Positions 1 to 6,636 of a stretch of 44,572 nucleotides of DNA are shown piece by piece (the first letter of the stretch is position 1; each line of letters opens with the position of its first letter). A program made the translations under genes and the position numbers. The stretch comes from Saprospiraceae bacterium (lineage in GTDB: Bacteria; Bacteroidota; Bacteroidia; Chitinophagales; Saprospiraceae): assembly GCA_020630895.1 (NCBI GenBank), contig JAHDII010000002.1, forward strand, positions 1 through 44,572. The letters run 5' to 3'. A model generated the notes under the pieces. That model did no database searches and was not told the DNA's origin. It was given only the letters and a program-made list of their open reading frames with translations.

Positions 1-2
1 CC

Positions 3-771
3 AATATTCCTTCTTCAGATATTAAAGAAAACGATACTAAATCAAATTATAATATTGAAGGAATAATTCGCGATACAACAAAAATAGAATTAGCAAAAAA
101 AATATTTTCTCATTATGATGAACATAAAAAAATATCTATAGTTCCTTCTGAAATATTTCATGATACTATATTAAGAAAAATAGAATTCTGGGCTGAAGAA
201 GATACTCTTTTTGGACAGATAGAATTTTTTGAACCTATAGATAAAGGAGAATATATTATTGTAACTTCTATCAATCATAAAAACAACGAATGCCATGTTT
301 GTACGCCTATTTTATTTGCAGGAATGATACAAGAATCTGAAAAAGGATGGCTTTTATCTAACTATGAATATTTTACAGCTACAGGAATTTATGGCTCAAG
401 GTTTTGAAATTGATAATATTGGTCTTAATAAATATGCTCTTGTTGCTCTTAATGCAGATATGCACATGGGAGAATCCATTGAATTTAATTCTTATTATGC
501 TATTGAAAAAAAATACCCTAATATTTTTTCTTCTATTGTGTATCATGATAATAATGGAGATTGTAATTTTGATGGTGAAATGGAAGAACTTCCTCCTTGC
601 TATGAAAATAATACAGAAATACATTTTTTACAAGGAGAAGATCCTGTTTACTTCGATATCAAAACTCATACTACAGGTACTACTTGGGATTATGATAATA
701 AAAAAATAATAGATTTAGATGAGTATACAACGTATCAGTTTCAGAATGGAAAATATATAGAAAAGAAATAA
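3..771 (+). pseudogene. 5'-truncated hypothetical gene with an apparent frameshift
   Basis: The reading frame is open from base 3 and runs to a TGA at 405-407. The natural continuation lies in the next frame from about 403 to the TAA at 769-771. Removing one T from the TTTT run at 402-405 joins the two parts as ...TATGIYGSRFEIDNIGLN..., giving about 255 continuous codons. The start lies outside the window. The product is acidic and polar (residues such as NADMHMGE and DNNGDCNFDGEMEE), with no domain that I recognise, and it may be a secreted or immunity-type protein. A shorter ATG-started gene at 364-771 is possible but would lose the conserved-looking upstream half. The single-base homopolymer change could be a real mutation, programmed slippage or a sequencing error. 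Confidence 0.55.
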
Positions 772-788
772 ATTTTATTTTCTAATTT

Positions 789-1376
789 TTATGCTATTTC
801 ATTTTTCACACAAATCGTTTTTGCAATTCTATCATACAAAGTTTGACGCGTCATACCTTCAAAAATAAAACAAATGGCAATAAAATAAGCTAATGAAGCT
901 ACTATTTGAGCAAGTGAGAGCATAGGAGGTATTTTCTTATCAATTTTTTCTGTATAAGCTGTATACGATTCCCAATCAAAAACCTGCATCATTAGATTCA
1001 CATCAAAAGTATAATAGATACTTATAGCACTTATCAATAATCCAGGCCAACCAAAAATATATCGTATTAATGCTGTTGAAATATCCATCTTTGTTGTTGG
1101 AGCATTCAATTTCATTATTTTAAACCCTAAAGCTTTTTTCCCTAATGTATAGCCGAATATTCCTTCCATTAAAACTTTATAAACAGGGAAAATCAAAGTA
1201 GTTATGAGCTCAATTATAGGACTATATAAACGAGTTAAATTGATATAAGTCAGAAATATAATTATAAAAAAGAGAAGAAAAGAATCTAATATTGCTGCTC
1301 CAAACCTTGCTCCTAAACTTGCATATTGATATTCTTGATCAGCAATAATATAATCATCTAATATCGTATTATTCAT
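789..1376 (-). CDS. RDD family integral membrane protein
   Basis: This is a 195-residue membrane protein of the RDD family (PF06271), whose members are implicated in transport or ion homeostasis but are mostly uncharacterised. The N-terminal motif ARFGAAILDSFLL at about residues 23-35 carries the Arg and Asp that name the family. The second family signature, GYTLGKKALGFKIMKL, lies at about 75-90. Hydrophobic segments are seen at about 28-47, 55-72, 105-125 and 150-178. It converges on the broken gene at 3-771, with only 17 bp between the two stop codons, and is followed upstream by 317 bp of non-coding DNA. Family assignment is firm; the substrate is unknown. Confidence 0.85.
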   Translation of the reverse strand: MNNTILDDYIIADQEYQYASLGARFGAAILDSFLLFFIIIFLTYINLTRLYSPIIELITTLIFPVYKVLMEGIFGYTLGKKALGFKIMKLNAPTTKMDISTALIRYIFGWPGLLISAISIYYTFDVNLMMQVFDWESYTAYTEKIDKKIPPMLSLAQIVASLAYFIAICFIFEGMTRQTLYDRIAKTICVKNEIA

Positions 1377-1528
1377 TTGTCAGATAATGTTGTTATATTT
1401 TTTAAGATGGTAATATACAAATTAATTCCACTTTTGACAAATAGGTTACCTTTAAAGACCAATCTATTTTCTATTTTTGTAATAGACTTTATCACAAATT
1501 GTTTGTTATGTAAGACAAATTAGAAGTT

Positions 1529-1640
1529 TTGGAAATATACAAGGCATTTCTTGAAAAGCGTAGCCATAGCTACGGTTGAGAGAAATAACAGTTTACCACG
1601 CATTTAGCGTGGAAGTAGATTTTCAAAAGATCAATTTGGC
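1529..1640. repeat. non-coding element with two perfect short hairpins
   Basis: The 317-bp gap 1377-1693 has no credible gene. Within it, the palindrome CGTAGC-CATA-GCTACG lies at 1559-1574 and CCACGC-ATTTA-GCGTGG at 1596-1612. Both are GC-rich for this AT-rich genome. The flank ends in GATTTTCAAAAGATCAATTTGG. Neither strand encodes a protein without stops. It looks like a small dispersed repeat or insertion-sequence relic rather than a terminator, because neither hairpin is followed by a T-run. Its copy number cannot be judged from one window. Confidence 0.4.
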
Positions 1641-1693
1641 TATAATCAATAATTCGAGATAAAGTCTAATAAACATAATTAAACCAGATTATC

Positions 1694-4600
1694 ATGAATA
1701 AATTAATCTATTCTTTTGTATTACTTTGCTTAGGAATTAGTTTTTCCTCAAACGCTCAAATATTAGAACACCATTTAGGAGAATTTTTAATCAAAACACA
1801 ACATCCTATTGAAAAAGTAATGGTATCTCATCAATATTTTGAAGGAGAAAGAACATCACTTGAGCTCAAAAGAAAAGTAGCACCCGTTTTTAATATTTAT
1901 CTAGTTCAATTTGATCATGGAACCATTCATGAAGATCGATTTTTAAAAGAACTAAAAAAGAATCCTTTAATAGAGGTAGTTCAATACAATCATATTATAT
2001 CTTATCGTGCCACACCTAATGATACTCAATTTGCAGATCAATGGCAATATATTAATACAGGACAATCAGGAGGAACAGCAGGAGCAGATATTGATGCAGA
2101 TCTTGCTTGGGATATTACGACTGGAGGTGTTACAGCTTTAGGGGATACTATTGTAGCGGCTATTATTGATGATGGTTTAGATTGGACGCACAGTGATTTT
2201 GGTGATAATATTTGGGTGAATTATGCAGAAATTCCTAATAATGGAATTGATGATGATAATAATGGATATGTAGATGATTATCAAGGATGGAATGCCTATA
2301 ATAATAATGATAATATTACAGGAGGTTGGCATGGCTCACCAGTTGCTGGAATTGTAGGAGCACAAGGAAATAATAATAATGGAGTAGCTGGAGTGAATTG
2401 GGATGTTAAATTAATGATTATCCAAGGAGGAGGAGGAGAAGCTGATGCTTTAGCTGCTTATGCTTATTGTTATACTCAGAGAAAAAGATATAATGAAACA
2501 GCAGGAGCAGAAGGAGCATTTGTTGTAACAACTAATGCTTCTTGGGGTGTTGATTTTGGGCAACCAGCAGATGCGCCTCTTTGGTGTTCTTTTTATGATA
2601 CTTTAGGAATGCAAGGAATTATGAGTTGTGGTGCTACCATTAATGGGGATCAAAATGTAGATGTTGTTGGTGATTTGCCTACTGCTTGTCCTAGTGATTG
2701 GCTCATTTCTGTTACAAATATGAATGACAATGATGTTAAAGTGACTCAAGCAGGGTATGGAGCTACAACTATTGATTTAGGAGCTTTTGGTGCTGATACT
2801 TGGACTATTGCTCAAGGAAATTCTTATGGAGGTTTTGGTGGAACTTCTGGTGCAACGCCCCATGTTACTGGAACGGTAGCCCTGATGTATTCTGTTCCTT
2901 GTCCTAGTTTTGCCGCTTTTGCTAAAGCAGACCCTGCTGCCGCAGCTTTACTAACAAAACAATATATTTTAGATGGAGTAGATCCTAATGCTAGCTTAGA
3001 CGGTATTACCGTTACAGGAGGAAGATTAAATGTATTTAATGCAGTAAATGCTATGATGACTAATTGTGATCCTAATGGTTGTTTTACTCCTTATTCTTTA
3101 CAAGTTGAAAATGTTTTAGATGTTTCAGCTGATTTGGTTTGGAGTGTAGGAGATGATACAGACCAATCGGATATTAGATATAGAGAAGTAGGAACGATGA
3201 CATGGACCGATCTTCCTAATATTACTTCGCCACATTCTCTAACAGGTTTAACTCCTTGTACAGAATATGAATTTCAAGCTTTAGCTATTTGTGATGGTGT
3301 TGCTACAGATTGGTCAAATCCTATTACTTTTCAAACAGATGGATGTTGTGAACCTCCTTCAGAATTGACAATAGATAATATTACAGATAATTCAGCAACA
3401 ATCAATTGGTCTTCTGTATTAGCTGCTGAAAGTTATGATATTCAATATAAAGAAACATCTTCTGCAATGTGGATGAATGCCAATGTTGTAGGAACTACTT
3501 TTTCTTTAACAAATTTATCTCCTTGTACTTCTTATGAAGTTCAAATACAAACCAATTGTGCTGGAGGTGTTAATACTGGTTTTACCTCTAGTTATACTTT
3601 TTCCACTTCAGGTTGTGGTGCTTGTGTTGATGGCAACTATTGTCCTTCTATTGGAGGAGATTCTTCTTTAGAATGGATTGAATCTGTGAGTTTAAATACT
3701 ATTAATAATACTTCTGGAAATGACGACGGTTATGCTAATTATACTAATTTTTCTACAGATTTAGAAGTAGATATGACTTATGACATCACTCTTGAACCTG
3801 GTTTTGATGGCTACCCTTATGATGAATATTTTATGGTATGGATTGATTATAATCAAGATGGTGATTTTGATGATGCAGATGAAGTAGTTTATGATCCAGG
3901 AAATACAACTCAAAATGCTATTACAGGTAACTTCACTGTTCCTACAGATGCTCTTGCGGGTCCTACCAGAATGAGAGTGACTATGAGATGGAATGAAACA
4001 CCTACTTCTTGTCAACAAACTTTTGATTATGGTGAAGTAGAAGATTATTGTGTCAATATTATTAATAATAATAACCCAGATTGTCCTACTCCTTCAAATA
4101 TTACATCACAATTATTAGTAGATAATACCATACAAGTGAATTGGGATGAGGTGGCTAATGGTATTGGTTATGAGGTTCGATATAGAGAAATAACTGCAAT
4201 AATTTGGGAAGGAGATGTAGTTTCTACTCCTGTTATTTTAATTCCTAATTTAGAGGAATGCAAAGAGTTTGAAATTCAAATTAAAACAATATGTGCGATT
4301 GGAACATCTATATTTTCTCCAGTATTTAATTTTTCTAGTTACTGTCCTCCTTCTTGTGATCCTCCAACTAATATTTCTACTTCAAATATTATGGATACAA
4401 CAGTAGATATTTCTTGGGATGCAATGGCAAATGCTTCTAGTTATGATGTTGAATATAGAATCGTAGGAGGAACGTGGTCAATGACAAGTTCTGCTTCAGA
4501 AAATATTACATTGAATAATTTAGATGATTGTAATGATTATGAATTTAAAGTAAGAACCAATTGTGATGGAAATTCTTCTGATTTTTCTTCCAATCAAAAT

Positions 4601-4891
4601 TTTACTACTACTTGTACAAGTAGCAATAATAATATTCAAGAAATTCCATTTAAAATATATCCTAATCCTGTTTCGGATGAATTAATAATTGAAATAGATA
4701 ATATTTTAAATACAGAAATTCAATTTCAATTATCAGATATTAGTGGAAAAATTATTCAAAGAGGAAATATTACTCAACAAAATTTTGTAATAGATATGTC
4801 TTCTCTTCCTTCAAGTATTTATTTTATTCAATTGAGAAGTGAAGAAAAAACAAGTATTCAAAAAATAATTAAATTAAAATTTATTTTTTAA
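1694..4891 (+). CDS. secreted subtilisin-like serine protease (S8) with FN3, GEVED and T9SS sorting domains
   Basis: A 1065-residue exported peptidase. A signal peptide ends near residue 21 (SSNA/Q). The S8 catalytic domain spans about 125-455, with Asp159 (AAIIDDG), His213 (WHGSPVAGIVGA), oxyanion Asn281 (TTNASWG) and nucleophile Ser385 (GGTSGATPH), so the triad is intact. Residues 22-105 look like an inhibitory propeptide. After it come two fibronectin type III domains (about 460-640), a GEVED domain (about 643-800, ending in YGEVEDY), two more FN3 domains (about 805-985), and a T9SS type A sorting domain from about 990 (KIYPNPVSDEL). It is predicted to cross the outer membrane by T9SS and to be surface-anchored or released, for extracellular protein degradation. 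It is monocistronic, ending in a strong terminator. Confidence 0.92.
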   Translation: MNKLIYSFVLLCLGISFSSNAQILEHHLGEFLIKTQHPIEKVMVSHQYFEGERTSLELKRKVAPVFNIYLVQFDHGTIHEDRFLKELKKNPLIEVVQYNHIISYRATPNDTQFADQWQYINTGQSGGTAGADIDADLAWDITTGGVTALGDTIVAAIIDDGLDWTHSDFGDNIWVNYAEIPNNGIDDDNNGYVDDYQGWNAYNNNDNITGGWHGSPVAGIVGAQGNNNNGVAGVNWDVKLMIIQGGGGEADALAAYAYCYTQRKRYNETAGAEGAFVVTTNASWGVDFGQPADAPLWCSFYDTLGMQGIMSCGATINGDQNVDVVGDLPTACPSDWLISVTNMNDNDVKVTQAGYGATTIDLGAFGADTWTIAQGNSYGGFGGTSGATPHVTGTVALMYSVPCPSFAAFAKADPAAAALLTKQYILDGVDPNASLDGITVTGGRLNVFNAVNAMMTNCDPNGCFTPYSLQVENVLDVSADLVWSVGDDTDQSDIRYREVGTMTWTDLPNITSPHSLTGLTPCTEYEFQALAICDGVATDWSNPITFQTDGCCEPPSELTIDNITDNSATINWSSVLAAESYDIQYKETSSAMWMNANVVGTTFSLTNLSPCTSYEVQIQTNCAGGVNTGFTSSYTFSTSGCGACVDGNYCPSIGGDSSLEWIESVSLNTINNTSGNDDGYANYTNFSTDLEVDMTYDITLEPGFDGYPYDEYFMVWIDYNQDGDFDDADEVVYDPGNTTQNAITGNFTVPTDALAGPTRMRVTMRWNETPTSCQQTFDYGEVEDYCVNIINNNNPDCPTPSNITSQLLVDNTIQVNWDEVANGIGYEVRYREITAIIWEGDVVSTPVILIPNLEECKEFEIQIKTICAIGTSIFSPVFNFSSYCPPSCDPPTNISTSNIMDTTVDISWDAMANASSYDVEYRIVGGTWSMTSSASENITLNNLDDCNDYEFKVRTNCDGNSSDFSSNQNFTTTCTSSNNNIQEIPFKIYPNPVSDELIIEIDNILNTEIQFQLSDISGKIIQRGNITQQNFVIDMSSLPSSIYFIQLRSEEKTSIQKIIKLKFIF

Positions 4892-4896
4892 TTTTA

Positions 4897-4932
4897 AAAG
4901 GGATTTTAATTCAATTAAAATCCCTTTTTTTT
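4897..4932 (+). terminator. Rho-independent terminator after the protease gene
   Basis: A near-perfect hairpin follows the stop codon by 5 bases. The left arm contains AAAAGGGATTTTAATT, the loop is about one base, and the right arm ends in ATCCC followed by a run of T. Confidence 0.8.
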
Positions 4933-4943
4933 AATTTTTAATT

Positions 4944-5531
4944 TTGAAAAATTTATTTTCTTTTTCAATCATTATTATTATCCTTTTTTCTTCTTGTGAA
5001 TCTTTAATGTTAATGGTTCATAATGAAAAAGCAGCCACTATTATTAAAAAAGGTGACGAAGCATATATTAATGGGGTTCTTGGAAAAAAGTTTTATAAAA
5101 GATTTAAAAAATTTATAAAAGAAAATCCAGAAATAAAAACAATTGTTTTTGAAGAAGTTCCTGGTTCTATTAATGATGAATGGAATGTAAAATCTTGTGT
5201 ACTTTTACATCAATCAGGATTCAATACTCGATTAACATCCAATTCTATGATCGCATCTGGAGGAGTAGATTTATTTATTTCAGGGAATAAAAGATACATT
5301 GAAAAAGGAGCAAAAATTGGAGTACATTCTTGGAGTGATGGAAAAAAAGATGGAGCAGATTATCCTAGAGATGATGAAGGACATCAAATATTTTTTGATA
5401 TGTTTGAAAAAATAAATATGGATACTGCTTTTTATTGGTTCACATTAAGAGCGGCTCCTGCTGAATCTATCCATTTTATGACAGAAGAAGAAATTGAATT
5501 GTATCAATTAAAAAAAGACATTCAGAAGTAA
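4944..5531 (+). CDS. ClpP/crotonase-like periplasmic lipoprotein (COG3904-like)
   Basis: A 195-residue putative lipoprotein. The signal sequence ends in the lipobox LFSSC, giving lipidated Cys18. The start is TTG at 4944; there is no in-frame ATG that would keep the signal peptide. The middle resembles ClpP-like (crotonase-fold) periplasmic proteins: the segment around TSNSMIASGGVDLF (about 98-111) matches the place of the nucleophilic serine (candidate Ser105). It is followed by the SGNKRYIEKGAKIGVHSW block (about 113-130), with candidate His128. If active it would be a serine hydrolase or peptidase. It lies just after the protease terminator, so it probably has its own promoter or depends on read-through. 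The fold call is by motif resemblance and the substrate is unknown. Confidence 0.6.
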   Translation: MKNLFSFSIIIIILFSSCESLMLMVHNEKAATIIKKGDEAYINGVLGKKFYKRFKKFIKENPEIKTIVFEEVPGSINDEWNVKSCVLLHQSGFNTRLTSNSMIASGGVDLFISGNKRYIEKGAKIGVHSWSDGKKDGADYPRDDEGHQIFFDMFEKINMDTAFYWFTLRAAPAESIHFMTEEEIELYQLKKDIQK

Positions 5532-6100
5532 GGGTATAGATTTTTCCTAATAATCCCAATAAAGCTCTAATCAATACTCTTTTCTTTTTCATACTTTTAC
5601 ACTTCATTTTACTGTAGCGGACATAACGCTTTAACCATTTTCTATACTTAGTTCTTAATAATTTAGGGGCTCAAATGACGAGATAGTCTTTTTAATTGAG
5701 CATAAGACGATTCTACACTTTCCCATAAAAGTTTGACATTGGTAGGATAACGGATAGAGGATTCATCACAAGTCGCATCACAAGTGATGCTATTTAGATT
5801 TTCCAATATGTTATTAATTCATCTTGCAATTTTTCAACATCTAATTTTTTTGCAATTTCAGAATGTATTTCACTTACTATTTTGTAACTCGATATTCTTT
5901 GGGATGGTGGAATGTATATCTTGAGAGAAAAAGAACTATTCGGTCCTTTTTTATAATCTTTAAGCCTTAGAGCGGATACCAATTTTTGACAAGGAACAGA
6001 TTGGTAAATCTTGCCTAAATCGCTAGACGAAAAAGATAATAATTGTTTGATTTTTAGATAATTAGGTTGATGTTGGATGCTTCTAGATACTCTGAGGTAC
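5532..6100 (-). pseudogene. decayed DDE transposase (IS1182/IS5-like), remnant
   Basis: The minus strand reads as fragments of a Bacteroidota DDE transposase. The N-terminal piece (about 6070-5794) contains PNYLKIKQLLSFSSSDLGKI and the segment RISSYKIVSEIHSEIAKKLD. The block normally lying between GPNSSFS and the IYIPP segment (about 35 residues in relatives, by recollection) is missing. After a frameshift near 5795 the frame continues as SITCDATCDESSIRYPTNVK, which holds a catalytic-Asp-like DAT motif. After a second single-base shift in the CCCC run near 5670 it continues as RTKYRKWLKRYVRYSK. The copy is cut off at about 5532, beside the stop codon of the lipoprotein gene. There are at least three independent lesions, so it is non-functional. 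Confidence 0.75.
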
Positions 6101-6223
6101 AAAAAAATCCGCCGAACAAAATTACTCATTCGGCGGAACATCTAAAGGAATCAAAAATTGCTAAATACACGTATAAAAACTGGATTAAAAACGTATTATT
6201 TTTAAAGAACTTTCGCTCTTCTA
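6098..6223 (-). ncRNA. predicted small RNA, unit A of the tandem array
   Basis: The predicted promoter is at 6229-6258 (minus strand ATGCAACCTTTT-N11-GTACTAG). The inferred start is about 7 bases downstream, near 6223. The RNA would open with the hairpin AAGAGC-GAAA-GUUCUU (6220-6205), which has a GNRA-type loop. It would end in the hairpin TCCGCCGAA/TTCGGCGGA (6137-6108), followed on the minus strand by seven T (6107-6101). Length is about 125 nt. No start codon with a sensible frame is present. This is inference from promoter, structure and terminator only; no expression evidence is available. Confidence 0.4.
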
Positions 6224-6228
6224 TTTAT

Positions 6229-6258
6229 CTAGTACAAATAGTTGTCAAAAGGTTGCAT
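6229..6258 (-). promoter_or_regulatory. ECF-type promoter motif, array unit A
   Basis: The minus strand reads ATGCAACCTTTT (6258-6247), 11 bases, then GTACTAG (6235-6229). The GCAACC to GTACTA spacer is 15 bases, close to the usual spacing of ECF sigma promoters with an AAC core at -35. The same pair with the same spacing lies before the ECF sigma gene. Confidence 0.5.
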
Positions 6259-6274
6259 TCCGTTTAAAATTTTT

Positions 6275-6398
6275 TAGAAATCCGCCGAATAAAAGGTCTC
6301 TTATTCGGCGGAACATCTAAAGGAATCAAAAATTGCTAAATACACGTATAAAAACTGGATTAAAAACGTATTATTTTTAAAGAACTTTCGCTCTTCTA
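6275..6398 (-). ncRNA. predicted small RNA, unit B of the tandem array
   Basis: Apparently identical to unit A in body and promoter (motif at 6404-6433). The 3' hairpin at 6312-6281 has a longer 12-bp stem, TCCGCCGAATAA/TTATTCGGCGGA, but only a weak T-run (ATTTCT), so termination may be partial and read-through into unit A is possible. Confidence 0.35.
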
Positions 6399-6403
6399 TT
6401 TAT

Positions 6404-6433
6404 CTAGTACAAATAGTTGTCAAAAGGTTGCAT
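6404..6433 (-). promoter_or_regulatory. ECF-type promoter motif, array unit B
   Basis: Identical to the unit A motif: ATGCAACCTTTT (6433-6422), 11-base spacer, GTACTAG (6410-6404). Confidence 0.5.
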
Positions 6434-6449
6434 TCCGTTTAAAATTTTT

Positions 6450-6575
6450 TAGAAATCCGCCGAATAAAAGGTCTCTTATTCGGCGGAACATCTAAAGGAA
6501 TCAAAAATTGCTAAATACACGTATTAAAAACTGGATTAAAAACGTATTTTTTTTAAAGAGTCTTTTACTCTTATA
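6450..6575 (-). ncRNA. predicted small RNA, unit C of the tandem array
   Basis: The promoter motif is at 6581-6610 and the 3' hairpin at 6487-6456. The 5' hairpin here is AAGAGU-AAAAG-ACUCUU (6572-6556). Compared with units A and B the stem bases differ on both sides but pairing is kept, which is the pattern expected of a functional RNA structure. The start lies directly downstream of the phosphatase gene that ends at 6637. Confidence 0.35.
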
Positions 6576-6580
6576 CTTAT

Positions 6581-6610
6581 CTAGTACAAATAGTTGCGAA
6601 AAGGTTGCAT
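6581..6610 (-). promoter_or_regulatory. ECF-type promoter motif, array unit C
   Basis: ATGCAACCTTTT (6610-6599), 11-base spacer of different sequence (starting CGCAAC), GTACTAG (6587-6581). Both boxes are kept although the flanks have diverged. Confidence 0.5.
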
Positions 6611-6636
6611 GGCTATAATTTTTTTTTGAAAAAGAA

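Larger units (their letters stand above)
6108..6610. repeat. 175-bp tandem repeat, two identical copies plus one diverged copy
   Basis: Starting from the CGGCGGAACA marker at 6131, 6306 and 6481, units A (6131-6305) and B (6306-6480) appear identical over 175 bp. Unit C (6481-6610) is the same to about 6523 and then diverges, before ending at the shared GGTTGCAT motif. Each unit holds, in the minus-strand direction, an ECF-type promoter motif, about 110 bp of AT-rich sequence with a conserved hairpin, and a CCGCCGAA/TTCGGCGG hairpin. No reading frame is conserved across it. The identity of A and B suggests a recent duplication, and C is probably the older copy. Confidence 0.9.

Noticed and set aside
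5794..6141. 115-codon frame on the minus strand as an intact gene
   Set aside because: Its C-terminal two-thirds is recognisable transposase sequence missing an internal block, and its first codons are formed from the array terminator hairpin. It is part of a pseudogene.
6131..6610. CRISPR array
   Set aside because: The 175-bp unit is far longer than CRISPR repeats, there are no short repeats separated by unique spacers, and no cas genes are nearby.
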